Assembly (NCBI GenBank): GCA_951799425.1
Contig: OX637395.1
Location: 3,138,001 to 3,202,000 of the forward strand
Reading direction: 5' to 3'
DNA from: Ilex aquifolium
Lineage: Eukaryota; Streptophyta; Magnoliopsida; Aquifoliales; Aquifoliaceae
Length of the DNA stretch: 64,000 bases
The notes under the pieces are model-generated. The model was not told where the DNA came from. It did no database searches and saw only the letters and a program-made list of their open reading frames with translations. The position numbers and the translations under genes were made by a program. Positions 50,195 to 63,479 of the stretch are shown here, piece after piece. Numbering within the stretch: the first letter of the stretch is position 1; every line of letters begins with the position of its first letter.

Positions 50195-51100
50195 ACGGGG
50201 ATGCGAGTAGTTTTCTCTTTTACTTCATTATTTGCAGGGGGCCATTTCAAGGTCTCTAGAGATTGTTTGACCTAGAATTGGACGATCACGCGGATATCAT
50301 ATGAATCTGAATCCTCTCAGTTTTAGATTTTATCAATTTCGATCGAGTTATTGGTGCTCAATATGTGTTGGAACTCATAGGAACTGTTGATGGAGCCCTA
50401 TAAAAAAAATATTTATAATTGCACTGCTGAAATTTATGTAATACTGATTACTGGTTATATTATGAGTACATGTAAAGTTCCCATCTTCCTATTTAGGGGG
50501 TTGAGCTGAAAAATGGCTTGATGAACCATTCTCTTTGTCCGTTTCAAATTTCTATTTCACCTCTCAAAAGAGCAAAGTAGGCTTGATGAGCGTAGATGAG
50601 GAAGCGGAATAAGGAAACCAAGAATCTCTTTTTTTTATCTTTATATTTAATGGGTTTTTGCGTTCAAGACTTAGCTAAGCATTAACGAAGCTAGATTGTC
50701 ATAGCAGATGAGGAAACAAGAGTAAGAAAATCAAGAATCTCTTTTTTTATCTTTATACTTAACGGGTTTTTGCATTCAAGACTTAGCCAAGCATTAGCGA
50801 AGCTAGATTGTCATAGTAGATGAGGAAGCGAGAGTAAGAAAATCAAGAATCTCTTTTTTTATCTTTATATTTAACGAGTTTTTGTGTTCAAAATTTAGAT
50901 TGTCATAGCGAGGTACTTCAAGTTAATAAAACAGTGTAGTTGAGCTCAAGTCTTATTGTAATGTTAAGTCAATGTCATTCCGCTTTATCCAATAGCCACA
51001 ATGCATTATATTCTTAAATTATGTTCCAATAACATAAGTGTTAAAAGAAATTATTAAAGGCATACTATGATAGGTTAAACTATTAAAATATTTAAGGGAG
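50195..51100. other. Intergenic region with three 112-bp tandem repeats
   Basis: The tandem array runs from 50594 to about 50915 with unit starts at 50594, 50706 and 50818 (period 112). Each unit starts AGATGAGGAA and contains AATCTC, a T run, ATCTTTATA and AACGGGTTTTTGC-like strings; the third is truncated. The remainder is Tpt1 3' UTR and the promoter of the next gene. Confidence 0.85.
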
Positions 51101-51104
51101 AAAA

Positions 51105-51290
51105 ATGTCATTCTTTGATTCAAACTTGCTCTTCAAGTTACCTATCCAAGCCCAGATCGAAAAAAGCCCTATCCATCCAAATCCGGGCCTAGTTGGAGGG
51201 TATATCGGTAATGTTAACACCTCCTCTCCCAGCTCGCGAACTGCTTGGTCTCTCAGATCACACCTTCTCTCCGAAAGCTTCTACACCAAG
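51105..51290 (+). other. Probable 5' UTR exon of the glycosyltransferase-like gene
   Basis: The sequence up to CTACACCAAG at 51290 is followed by a strong donor GTAAGC. A matching acceptor (TTTTCAG) ends at 52532, 40 bases upstream of the ATG at 52573. The open frame across 51105-51290 is not conserved with anything I recognise. Confidence 0.5.
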
Positions 51291-52572
51291 GTAAGCGAAT
51301 TGCTCCAAATTTCTCTCTACTACCCTTTAGGGTTTTTGCATTTATCTCTCTTCCTATCTTTTGGTTTTTTTTTACTCTTTAAGTTCCTAAAACAGTTGTA
51401 TCCTCCTATGTGCTCTGTTTTCTGTATCTGCGGTATTCGATATAGTGAATTCAAAATTCTTGGAAGTGTGTGTGGTTTTCATTATTTTGTTCACTTCTGC
51501 AACTTAATTTATACTCATTGCTTGCTGGTTATGCTTGTGTTCGTCAAATTTTGTGGTATATTCTTCTCATTCGCAAAAAAAGTTTGAAAGAATTCTAATG
51601 ATTTAACATGTTTGAAACCCGATTCGATTTCATTCTAATGTAGTAGTATACTAATGAAAGTAGTATACCAATTAAGGGAACTATTCCAATTTCATTGAAG
51701 TTACAGATTAGAATAACTCGAGAAATTTTGAATAGGTTACCTTATTTTGTAGTTCATGTTTTGAATTTCAAGCCTAAATTTATTATTACTTCATAATTGG
51801 GTACCATAGAATGAAGTGAGAACCTCCGGAGCCACGTCTTCCTCATGAATCGTTCCCGGAATAAAACTCGGTGAAGCCAAGAATTTAAAACTAGGGGACC
51901 AACCAAGAGGGGGACAAAATACAATTTAGATCCAGAGGAACCAGATTGAAAAAAAAAAACTATACTCTAAGAGGGGCCGAGTTAATAATATTTTGAAAAT
52001 TAATAAACAGTTAAAGTGTTTAAATTTAGAAACAATTGTCAATACTTGGGGGAGGTTGTGCAATGGCTCCCCATGGTCTTACTGTGGCTTTTCCACTGGA
52101 TCCAACACAGTGTCTATTAGGTTGAAGTTTGAACTTATTCCTTCTCTGACATATAATGGCCTTTAGGTTTGCTTGTGTGCAGTAAAGTGAGAATAAATCT
52201 TCCTCCTCCACTGCTGTCCCCTCACCTTACCTGGATGACAAATTTGCTACCCAATGAGAACACATACATATTGTGCCTGGAGGCTCTATTAACCTCGAAT
52301 TGGTAAGAACCCAAAATTCCATAAAGAAAATCATGATGGGAAGAAGTGGCTATAAGAGATTGGAAGCCAAGATCTTGTGATTCTTTAGATGTCAGTGGTG
52401 CAAGCAGTAAAAGTGATTCTTGTAGTTTTGTTCCTACTGACTTTGTTATCATTGGTTTGATTTAAAGTCTAATGATTGTACTTTTACTAAAGGGTTGTTG
52501 CAGTACGTCAAGACATTTTTCAAAATTTTCAGGGCAAAGGCGTTCAAACCCTTCACTTCTTATTTTAAAGGA

Positions 52573-55500
52573 ATGAGAGTATGCAGTGGATGGGGTCGGT
52601 TTCTTTTATGTCTGCCTCTCATTTTCTTGTTCCTTCATATGTTCTCAGGTGATTGATGGTTCCCTTTTTTACTCTACCGCTTCTTAATCTCTTGGTAAGT
52701 ACTTCAGATAAATTTTTTCCTTTCTTACTCAGTTTTAGAGTTGCATCAAAACCCAACTGTGGAAGATCTGCACAGAAGACAACCTAAGAAATTTGATCAT
52801 CTGGTTCTTGGACCTGCTGCTGGTGAAGGTTTCCATGAGCGTCTCCAATGCCAAGGTTCCTCCCTCTAAATCTCGTTTAAGATAAACTGAATTTTTGTGA
52901 GGCCTTCACTAGTCACATTTCTTAGGGGCATATTCTTTTTGTATTCAATAGTTACAAATATCTACCATTTGGTTACCTTTCCAACTTATTTCTGGTTTAT
53001 TGGATTTATGAGTTACGTTGTGAATGTGCTTCCTCTAACTCTAGGAAAGCTTATTTTTGTTGGATCTATATGGTAACTTACATATATTTGTTACTTTTAA
53101 TTCTTTTCGCAATGCTTTGAATTTACAGTGCGTAATGTGCAAACAAAAGGTAGAAAAGGAAAACCAATGACTATTCCTTTAGTTGACTAGTGTATTGAAC
53201 TCATATTCACCTATTCTATCTGAAATCTCCATGCTCGCATATTTTTTAGAGTGATGGGTCCAGTGAGCTCAACCACCCTCTTTATCCGAATTTCCTATCC
53301 TATTGTCACAAGATTAACTCATGAAATTAAGTGTTTCTCATGCACTCCATGTTCTGACTTGTTACAGGCATCAAAGCTGTTAACAAGACTCACTTTTCAA
53401 CCTCCTCTAACAACTCCAACTTTGGTAACCACATTGCCTTTGTCACTGTATTTGCCACCTATAAGCCCACCGTTGATAGATTGGTCAATGGTAAATCAAG
53501 TGACTTGCTTACCGTTGGGAACACTTCATACAACAAGGTGGAGAGATCAATGGCCATTTTGAATGTCTTCATTAATTTCATTCAGGTAAATTGGGTAGTA
53601 GATTCCCATACAGCATGACTGGATAACCACACTTTTTCATTCCTTGTTAATTGAAACGTCGAAAAGAAACTCCATCAAGTTTTTTACATGATTTGCTTAA
53701 GTGTTGGAATTTAAGACAATTTTTCCATGTTGTTTTCTTGTAAAAGCAATAGTTGTTATCAGCTTTTATAGCCGGAAGCTTCCTGCCAAGATAATTGTGG
53801 TGTCCAACAACTTTCTTGGGAGAAAGAGAAATGATAATAAAGAAAATTTAGTGTCAAAGTGTATTTTCTCATGCCTTTGAATTTGAGGGAAGCTACTTTG
53901 TGCAACTAATGTCAAAGATAGGTCTGCACCCATCTCATCCCTCTTGCCACCCTTGGTTAACGGGACCAAACTAGGTGATGGCCTTTTGGTCATTGCATAG
54001 TATAGTATTACATGCTTGATCTACATATGTGAGATTGTCGGTTCAACTAAGTGTTGCTACTTGTGTGAATAATGCCAAATATTAGCTCTATACTGAGTTT
54101 ATCCCCCTGATGCCCTCAGTCAAAGGGGGACTACATAGTGACCTTTTTCAAATCCTTGAGATATGTGAAGAAGGACAATTAATATTTTATTTTTTGTTGT
54201 TTTTCTTTTTTCTTTCTGGTGTGTGTGTATGTTTTGAGAATGTGAGCATGGTTGATACACTGAATAATTTAGATCTGTCACTAACGTCACAATATTGGGT
54301 TTTTCCGAAATTGGAATGTAACTTAATGGGTTTTTCTTGGTTGTATCAACAAAGAAGTTGGTGTATCAGCTTTCTACAAGATTCATGGGAATTAAAATTT
54401 TTTTTTAGTTGTTTTCAGTTTTTTGGCTCTTTTTCCTTTTTTCTTAAATTGGAGTAGAATGCATTTCCACATTCTCCATTCACTGAGCTTATTTAACTTT
54501 AATTTGCTGAGTTTTATTTCTAATCTCTCTCTCTCTCTCTCTCTTGCTTCCTCTCTCTCCTCCTCACAAGCAACACCATATATGCACAAATGTGCACGTA
54601 CAAGCACTTCAACAAGTGATTCTCATTTGATTGACAAGAGATGAAGCCCAGTTCCACTTCTTTTCAAGCTTTGCTGAAATGTTAGTAGCATAAAACCATA
54701 GTCTGATTATCAACAGCTTAGATAAATGAACTTGTTTTTGATCCGTAAATTTAAAAATACAACAATTGTTAAATTGTTCACCCAAAGATCATAAATAAGT
54801 ATAATTTCCTATTATGCTCAAATGGTTTTTTTCTCTGTTATGTCACTATTCACTAGTGATATACTCCTGAAGAGTATAGCAGCCGAATGTTCAACGCTTA
54901 TCATTTTAAAAAGGAAAAAGAAAATGTTCATGGCTGTGTGTTGAAATTTGTTCACTGTTGTACAGATTTTTTGCAAACAATTTATAATCTGGGCGTGTAA
55001 AGCTGGCAATGCGTCATTTCTACAGGAGCTGACTAGCTCCCAGATATCCAACCACAAGTATGTGAGCTTGGGAGAACTTTGTCAGCTCTATCTGAATACT
55101 ATTCTTGCCACCTGATGCATTGCTTTTAGCAGATCACGCATACAAATAACCCTCTTAGTTTTAAATAATGGTTGACATTTTAGTTATATACAATGAGTTC
55201 TTGAAAAAATTGGAATGGAACATTGACCGGCTCTACTCCAAAAGAACTTGCAAACAGCCCAAATTTCCGTCAATTCAAAACTATAAAGTTAAATCGGGTC
55301 CTTCAAGATTTATTTAAAAGGACTATGGAACTATTTTTGTTACAACTTTTATGTGTATCAGGGGTCTAACTTGTGCTGGTATCAAATATTTGCAGGTAAC
55401 AATGCCCCAAAGCAACATTATCATTCTTACTGACCCATCTTCTGTGCTTCCGGTTCATAGAAACAGGGTCACTATATATCCCATTCAAGGTGAATATTCA

Positions 55501-57931
55501 CGGGACAAGTTGATGCTTCAAAGGATCAGGTCTTACATTGTAAGAGCACAATGCCTTGGTAGTTAAGAAGTAGAACATTTCTGTTGTTGGTAAATTATTG
55601 TTTTACTTCAGCTTTATTACATAAGTTGTTTCTTACATTCTACAAAATATGAATGCCTCCAGTATATCAGTTTTTGCCCCTTGTTTTTGGCTTTTTTTTT
55701 TTGTTTTATTTATTATTTTTTTGTTTGTTTTTGTGTGTGTGTGTGTTGGGGGGGGGGGGGGGGGGGGGGTGAACTATTTATGTGCTATGTGTTTTGCTTC
55801 TCTGGAATTTAATACTCTATTTTTTAGTCTGATACTTCATATGTAAGGTACACATTAGTTTTCATTATTTCGTTTGTTAATTACTATAAGGGTTGCTCAA
55901 ATTGTTTCATGGCATATTATTGGGAAGCTATTTTATGTATTAGTGTAAGTTTCATTTCTAAGATGTTTTAGATTCATACATGGTTTTAAATTTGCTAAGC
56001 AGTGCTCTTTTTTTATATGTGCCTTTGCTGTCTGTGCAGGCCTTTCTAGAAGCAAAGCTTGAGGAGCGTTCTGAGTGGCAGGGGCAAGTTGATCATTACA
56101 TCTTTACTGACTCAGACATAGCAGTGGTCGATGATCTGGGGCAAATATTCCATGACTACCCTAATTTTCATCTGGCTCTGACCTTCCGAAACAACAAAGA
56201 GCAACCCCTGAATTCAGGGTTTATTGCAGTGAGGGGCACTCCTGATGGAATTCTAAGGTGTGTTTTGTGTAATCTGCATTATGATTTACTTAAAAGACTA
56301 AGTCGTCTGCAATATAGCAGACTGAAAACAAATTTATGGCCCATATCACCTCCCTCTCGAGAGATCAATCACTTTTGGGACATCTGCTGCCTCCTGCCTC
56401 CTGCCTCATCACTGATGGCACAACCACCTTTCATTCACATATGGCTCTTCACCTTTCATTCACAATGGCAGAGGGAGGATTTTTTGGTGCACGATAACAT
56501 GACAGAACACAGTTACGATGCTACGCGGACAAACAAGCTCCATGAAACTGAGAAAAGGACAGACACAACTGGACACAACAATTTTCTATATAATATTGTA
56601 TTATATATGGGGAACATCACCTAATGATTACAAATCTAAAACTCCATTGTAACATAATAACTTACGAACCACAATAAACAACAATCAGCCGTATGATAAA
56701 AGTATCTCATAATGCACTGAAAGACATGAGGAGAGACCCTTGTTTTAATTCTCTAGGCCACTGTCAGGCAAGCTTGCTAATAAGGTCCAGCTTGAAGGCA
56801 CGTGTATACACAACCAAGACAAAGATGGGAGCGAAATATATATATTTTGAAATACATGAGTATGTCTGTATGAATGAATGTATCCATTTATATTTTTATG
56901 TATGTATGCGTATTTAATGTCACATGAATGTATCACTAATGCAACACCAGACAACACACTACCAGACTACATTTACGTGGAAAGATGCACTCGGCAGTGG
57001 AATAAACATGGATCTTTCCTGACTGACCTTCCTGGAAGGAATACAACTTACAGCACCTAATGTACAGAAAGAAACATGTTTTTTTTTATGCTAAATTGAG
57101 TCCTCTATGAGCTTTTAATTTATTTTTTGGCTAAATCAGCTATTTGTCCAAGATGTGTCGGGCACGTGCCTAGGATGTCCGAGTGTTAGCATCCAACAAT
57201 GGCCCTTTTGATTTTTCTGTGCTTGTTGGAAAGTGGAAGCAAACCATAGGGCCTGAGGATCTGAAAATAAGGAACTGTTTATTTGTTCTCTTTCTCTTTG
57301 CCGTTTAAACGAACAGAAATTAGTTTATTTGATATGCTTTCAAATGAAGATAAGCAATCATGACTAAATGGCTGCAGGGCAAAGGTTTTCTTACAGGAAG
57401 TACTGAAAATTTACAGTACCAAATACATGAAAGCTTCCAGAATGCTTGGAGATCAATTAGCCCTTGCCTGGGTTGTAAAATCTCACCCTTCCTTCAACGC
57501 AAAACAGTTTACTAGACAACAAGCTTTTCTGGCAGATATTGCTGGTGCTTCAGTGCTGTTCTTACCATGTTTAAAGTACAACTGGACACCACCAGAAGGC
57601 GCAGGTCAATTTCATGGGATGCCTTTGGATGTTAAGGTACACTCCAATTATTAAATATCACCTCCTCGCAACGATTTTAACAACTAGTTGGACTTGGATA
57701 TATTCTTGCAGAATTCTTTGGTTGGTCACAATGTAGTTCCAAAGATTGTAACATAATAATTTTAACTTAAAACTCTGGCTTTATTCCCATATACAGGTTG
57801 TTCATTTTAAGGGATCAAGGAAACGTCTTATGCTCGAGTCTTGGAACTTCTTGACTTCCTCCCCAGCTTTTGATATTTCAGATATGTTATGCCTCATTTT
57901 AAAGAGTGGAAGAACCAAGTATGATTTCTAA
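52573..57931 (+). CDS. Glycosyltransferase-like type II membrane protein with DxD motif
   Basis: Exons 52573-52648, 52733-52855, 53368-53585, 55396-55539, 56040-56257, 57378-57636 and 57797-57931 sum to 1,173 bases (390 aa), in phase at every junction. The N-terminus MRVCSGWGRFLLCLPLIFLF has one hydrophobic segment, as in a Golgi signal anchor. A Ser/Asn-rich stem follows. The lumenal domain contains HIAFVTVFATYKP, SNIIILTDPSSVLPV, the likely metal-binding DxD in YIFTDSDIAVVDDLGQIF, LTFRNNKEQPLNSGFIAVRG, MLGDQLALAWVV, NWTPPEGAGQFHGMPLDVK and VVHFKGSRKRLMLESWNF. The fold reads as a GT-A nucleotide-sugar transferase. The acceptor and sugar are unknown. I recall plant homologues only as uncharacterised proteins. 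Confidence 0.85.
55730..55769. repeat. (GT)n followed by a 22-G run in a GT-gene intron
   Basis: A GT tract ends in 22 consecutive G (55748-55769), just downstream of exon 4. A shorter T12-G11 run is in a PAT intron at about 15375-15397. Confidence 0.85.
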
Positions 57932-60900
57932 AGTCAACCTTGTGTGGTCATGGCTCAGCCTCAGGGGTCGTCTTCTGTAATTTTCATATGGAATGACACC
58001 CAATTCATTCGGATGGATGGTGGCAGTTTTTTTTCAGCCATTGTTGTCAGTGAATTCTATGGCACCCCTATATGCTTGCCTGCTTGGGTACTTGGCTCAA
58101 CTTGTCAGCATGTCTCCCAATCTGGATTTACTGGTTTGACACGGCTGGTGACTGATAGATTTTGCCGAAAGCAAGCCGGAGAAATGCTAATTGTTGAAGA
58201 TGTGAGCTTAGCCACTGCTGATATGTCTTCATTGTTTGATTGAATAGGGTATTCTTTGATTGAACTTAGCTTTTCTATTACATCTCATACAAATGTTCTC
58301 TATTCTCTCTAGAAGAATTTCACTGTATTTTCTGTTAGTGAGCTTTTGGCCAGTTAAGTACACAAACTTTAAGGAATGAGAGATCTCATTCAATACATTT
58401 TCTCTTCATTTTTTTCTTGGTGGGTCATCTTCCCTAAATTCACGTGAAATTCATTGTATATAAGTGAGTTTTTAACTCAATGGTGAATGATTTGCCAAAA
58501 AAAAATGGAGGAAAAAAGTATTGTTGGGAATTTGGATTATAATTTTAAATTACGGCCTCCTTTCCTGTTCCGCAGTGTAAACAAGTGGAGCTTAAGTAAC
58601 AATTTCATAGTTTATGGTGATAGCCGGACACTTGAGGAAGCCTTCACAAACAGGATAAGATTATATACATTTAATTTTCCCAATATGGTAAGCAATTTGT
58701 GTACCGCAATTTTTTTATTTTTTTTTTAAAATCGCAAGGATTACATATATAAGCAAACTAAAGTAACCCACGTTTAAAGGTACGGTGTAATGTGAATGAT
58801 TTTGAGAGGGATGTTGCTGATTATCGGATGAATTTATTTGAGAATGTTAAATAAGCTTATTGAAGTCTGTCATATTTTATATTATAAATAACGTATTAAA
58901 AATTAATTTTTTAAAATTAAGTTATAACTTTTTGAAGTGTAAGTTATAACTTTAAAAGGTATAACTGATCATGAAAATTTGAGATCGACACTAAGAATTC
59001 ATGATTAATTATGTATATTTGTGATCAATCATAACTTTTTCTTGAGCAGTTGTAATTTTACCATAATTTTTTTGTTTTCCGTGTCTTAGACTTTCCCATC
59101 TTTAAATAACCTGACAAACTTCTGATATCCCATTTGCTGTACCAAAAAAAAAAATTAAATAAATAAATAACATAGAATTAGAAATGCAAGTTATCAGTTA
59201 TTGATGAATCAAAAATAGTTCGTAATACTACGCACTTAAAATGAAAAGGTATAACTAAATTTTTACACAGTCAACATTTTTGCAAATTGGCATCTAGCCG
59301 TTACTTCTGGGGCTGTGCATTTTTCATAGACAGTTCTGGAAACGGAAAGTAAAACTTCTACGTACATATTTCAAAAAAGAATAACAACACCCGAAAATTG
59401 AATCAGTTTTCAATTTCAATCAACTACGGGTAAATCTATAGGACATACACTAACACGTATTTCAAAAGCAATGCATTCAAAGTGGATTCGGCACGCGTTA
59501 TGTAAAATTAACTATGAGAGAAGAGACAGATAACAAAAAAAAAATATGAAAACAATAGTTTCTATAGGATAGCACCAAAAGAAAAGGTAATATTGAAAAG
59601 TACGTAATCTCCTTTGTACGCAACAAAGAGAAACTTGTCAATGCAAGCTTGACAATTTTGTTGGTAAAGCACAGGAATTTTGTTGTAACTTATCATCACA
59701 GAAAGAATAATCATGCAAGAAACTAGGATCAAAACTTATGCGTATTAAAAAAACTTTGTAGCAAAACGAAACAATTTCAAGTCAACCAATACTAACAACC
59801 ATTTACTACTGCATTTTCATCCATCTAACATTCTTTCAAACATAGGATATTATTCCACATAACAAGACTTTACGAAATCCCTACGTGCCATTTCCCAAAG
59901 TTAAAGGGTGTTGTCGTGAGGGTTTTGTTCTGTTTATTTTTTCTTTTATTCTTAAGGAACCAAAAGCAAGATAGGTCACTCTCCTTTATTCCTACAGAGC
60001 ACATAGAGAATTCAATTTTCAATCACCCTCAAGCAAATGCTAAATCTCTAAGCAAAACCACCAAATAAGGACATTTGGAGAACTCAAGACATGGGTGAAA
60101 GTGATGTTCAGACTACAGATGTGCACATAACCATACACATGTCACTATCTTACTTAATCGCGAATTCTTCTTGCTTAAAATAAGAACCTAATTTAACATG
60201 AGGTCAACCAAACAAACTAAACAGCTAAACCTATTACAACAGCTTGTCATTTTCTCATTACACTCCCCAAAAGACCACCTTGCTTAGACATCAAATCCTA
60301 ATCAATGAAAGACACAATTGAACTCCTCAACAAAAATAGGTTTTAAAGAATTACTAATTCAAAACACTTAGAGCTCAGATGCAACTGCAAACGAATAAAA
60401 AACGCTAGAGTTGACCTATAATGGCGTCAACCAATAAGACTGATTGATATTAAAATACTAAACAAGGACAACCTACAGAGAGTACACCTCCACATATAAT
60501 GACCACCACTTAAAATGCATGCTGTAAATTCCAATGGCTCTAATGTATTTTCCTAAGTAGATACCACAGGGTAAATAGAACAGAGAAACTTAATCAGACA
60601 ATAAGCATTAAAAACTCTAATAACATATTAGCCACAAAATCTTGGAACTCATCTCATTTTATACAAGATATCGACGAGATGAATCCAAACATCAGAGGAA
60701 AGAGTTAGATAAGTAATCATTGAAAAAGTATTGAACTATTCTACGAATTCATATCAGTCAACAAACCAAGAAATGCATGCTTCTTGAGCAGAATAAGGCA
60801 AGTAGGTTGTTGCAACAGGTCAACAAGCACTATAAAAGAGCCACCAGATAAACATTAAGGCTGCATAAACCAGAGGTAATTTAGACATGGACGTCATTAA

Positions 60901-61351
60901 TACATCACAAATTTTACTGCAGAAAATAATTATGCAAGCATAGAAGTCAAATGTTACTGAATGAATCAATAAAGGGAACATATTAGCCAATTTACCGCGT
61001 GCTATTTTATTTGAATTACAAAAACATGATACAGGTCCACAAATCAGCAAATTGATCTATCAGTCATGAATGATAAAACTACGACAATTACACATTCCCA
61101 AGAGTTCCTCAAACTTAAAAGTAGATGGTTCTGGATTTCCTTTGATAAGACCGGAATTAGAATGGCCAGCAAACAATGTGAACCAACCACAAAAACTTCT
61201 TTATCCTGGGATGCAAATTTCCTCCCCCATATGGCATCATTAAGATATATTCAATCGAGATAATCGGGCGAATGGCGATATGTTAAAAGCAATCATATGA
61301 ATCAAAATGAATAAGAATCTGAATTCTCCTACCACAAATTGAAAGAATGTA
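57932..61351. other. 3' UTR and long intergenic region
   Basis: The glycosyltransferase 3' UTR probably extends past 58000; the open frame at 57944-58243 within it has no recognised family. One modular palindromic repeat copy (D) lies at about 58890-59080. From 59100 to 61300 I see no exon with a known family and no bounded repeat. The last 100 bases are the 3' flank of the epimerase gene. Confidence 0.5.
58890..59080. repeat. Modular palindromic repeat family, copy D
   Basis: Two AAGTTATAACTTT modules are followed by AACTGATCATGAAA, GAGATCGACAC, TTCATGATTAATTATG and GTGATCAATCATAACTTT, ending TTGTAATTTTACCAT. Confidence 0.55.
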
Positions 61352-62662
61352 TCACTGCACACTCTTCTTTCCATTACCATAGTAACTGAGGTACCATCGA
61401 ACAAATTTCTTCAAACCTGTCTGCAGATCTGTTGTAGGCTTATACCCAAGCTCCCTCTGAGCCAAACTTATATTTGCGTGGGTGAATTGCACATCCCCAT
61501 TCCGTGGTAACTTCATTATCAACCTTTTGGCCTTCACTTTCAGCAGCCTCTCCAAAATGCTCACAAGATCCGAAACTGGCACCGGAGAAGTATTTCCCAA
61601 ATTGTACACCCGCAATTGAGCTGGCCCCTTCTTCTTACCACCACTACCAGTACTCTTCTCCGCGGTATCCAATGCTGCCAAGCAACCCTTCACAATATCA
61701 TCAATGTAGGTAAAATCCCTTGCAACTGTGCCATGATTAGCTGCTTCAAAGATTGTTATTGACTTCCCCTTCAATATGTCCCTCGTAAAGAAGAAATATG
61801 CCATATCAGGCCTCCCCCAAGGTCCATAAACCGTGAAGAAACGCAACCCAGTAAGCGAAAGTCCGTATATATGATTATAAGTATGTGCAATTTCCTCACC
61901 AGCCTTCTTTGTTGCAGCATACAAACTAGCAGGCTGGTCTGTTCTATCTCTCTCCGAAAATGGTACTTTGGTATTCAATCCATAAACAGAACTAGACGAT
62001 GCCCACACAATTGACGGCTGTGGATTGACACTTTTACAAACCTCAAGAACACTCACGAGCCCAGCAATATTACTATGCACATAAGAGCTCGGATTTTCCA
62101 ATGCATATCTTACACCGGCCTGCGCGGCCAAGTGCATTACATGGGTAAATGCTACAATATCAAATAGCTTCTTGAGGAGAGAGACATCATTGATGTCACC
62201 ATCCACAATGTAGATTCCAGAGCGCTCTAAGAGCGCCTGGCGGGCTCGTTTCAATGACGGATCATAATAGTCATTGAAACTATCGAGCCCGAGAACACCG
62301 TCACCACGGCGTTTCAGGGCGGCGGACACGTGTGTTCCGACGAACCCGGCGGCTCCGGTGACAAGCACAGAAATCCCATTCCGGGATCGGACTCGAGCCG
62401 AGGACCGGACCTGTTTTTCCCAGGCGGGGCCGCCATAGAAATTGGTTCGAAGCGAACGGCGAGAGAGATCTGTGGGTGTCGGTGAAAACGAAGATGGTGA
62501 TCTGTAAAAGAAGAAATAGATCAAGCCCAAGAACACGAAGGACCATAAGGTGAGCTTGGCTAAAGAAGAGTGCCATCTCAGTCTGTGAATGTATGGAGAT
62601 TTCTCCATCTTGAACTTGCCAGGTGTTGATGGGATGTTGTCAATGTGCTTCATCTGCAACAT
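61352..62662 (-). CDS. GAE: UDP-glucuronate 4-epimerase (GAE family), intronless
   Basis: Golgi type II membrane enzyme converting UDP-D-glucuronate to UDP-D-galacturonate, the donor for pectin synthesis. A single 436-aa frame. The PSTPGKFKMEKS cytosolic tail matches GAE1-like proteins, followed by a signal anchor at about 35-53 (LAKLTLWSFVFLGLIYFFFY). The NAD-binding VTGAAGFVGTHVS is at about 101-113. WASSSSVYGLN carries the catalytic Ser region, and Tyr248/Lys252 form the YxxxK pair (LYAATKK). GLRFFTVYGPWGRPDMAYF and RDFTYIDDIVKGCLAALD complete the family signature. The end reads TGLKKFVRWYLSYYGNGKK. The start may be 62662 or the second Met at 62653; both lie before the conserved tail. Absence of introns is normal for GAE genes. 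The paralogue number (GAE1 versus GAE6) is not decided. Confidence 0.96.
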   Translation of the reverse strand: MLQMKHIDNIPSTPGKFKMEKSPYIHRLRWHSSLAKLTLWSFVFLGLIYFFFYRSPSSFSPTPTDLSRRSLRTNFYGGPAWEKQVRSSARVRSRNGISVLVTGAAGFVGTHVSAALKRRGDGVLGLDSFNDYYDPSLKRARQALLERSGIYIVDGDINDVSLLKKLFDIVAFTHVMHLAAQAGVRYALENPSSYVHSNIAGLVSVLEVCKSVNPQPSIVWASSSSVYGLNTKVPFSERDRTDQPASLYAATKKAGEEIAHTYNHIYGLSLTGLRFFTVYGPWGRPDMAYFFFTRDILKGKSITIFEAANHGTVARDFTYIDDIVKGCLAALDTAEKSTGSGGKKKGPAQLRVYNLGNTSPVPVSDLVSILERLLKVKAKRLIMKLPRNGDVQFTHANISLAQRELGYKPTTDLQTGLKKFVRWYLSYYGNGKKSVQ

Positions 62663-63479
62663 TCCCTTGGAAAATCTGGGAGATTTGAAGAAAACCCTTG
62701 TTTGGATTCTCTTGTTTTCAGGGCAATTTTCTTGGGTTTTCTCGGAATGTGGGAAAGAATTTCAGGGCTAGGGTTTGTAGAACTTCATTATTTTCTTTCA
62801 CAATTATTGAATATCAGACATAGAAAAATATGGGCGCCGTGGTAATGGTGATGGTGAAACCTTTTTTCTCCTTATCAATGGGAATCTTCTGGTTTCTGAG
62901 AGGGCCTAGAAATTGGTGGTGGTGGTCTTGCTTTTGTGGGTTTCCTGTTTCTACAGAGAAAGTTTGAGATTTTGATGATTGAGTAAGCAAATGGGTTATA
63001 GAAGAGAGAGAGTGGATTGATGGGTGGACTTCTAATAGAGAGGGAGAGGAATGGGTTTGAAGGATTTTGAAATGGATTAATGGAGTTTTAGAGTGGACTA
63101 ATGGAAAAATTAAGAAGAGTCAAATTGAAATGCAATTAATGAAATTTATTAATCCCATCAAGTTTAAGCTAATAAACTAGGGTTTGTTTCATCATTACTT
63201 TTCAATAAATCAAATATTCTCATCAATTAATGAATGGATAAATGATAAACAAATGTTTCTGTTTATTGGGTTTTTGCTTTGATTGGTCGAGGAATCCTTG
63301 AAATTAAGGCCACCATTTTTCATTCTCCTTTATTTGGGGATTTTAAGGGTGGGTTTGGGGGTTTGTTGAAGATGGTGTGGTTGAGATTTTCAGGCTAATT
63401 ATGAGGGGTTACTAAATTTCACACCATTGAAAAGTGGGAGAGATTTTTGGAGATTTGGAACTTTGCATTCCTCATTGAA
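62663..63479 (-). promoter_or_regulatory. 5' UTR and promoter region of the epimerase gene
   Basis: Unstructured sequence upstream of the minus-strand gene, with GA and TGG runs near 62910-63050. No TATA box is claimed. No other gene is seen. Confidence 0.4.

Noticed and set aside
57944-58243. 99-codon open frame after the glycosyltransferase gene
   Set aside because: Starts a few bases after the stop codon, no family features; most likely 3' UTR.
60820-61050. Hydrophobic 76-codon minus-strand frame
   Set aside because: AT-rich chance hydrophobic frame, no neighbouring splice-compatible exons found.
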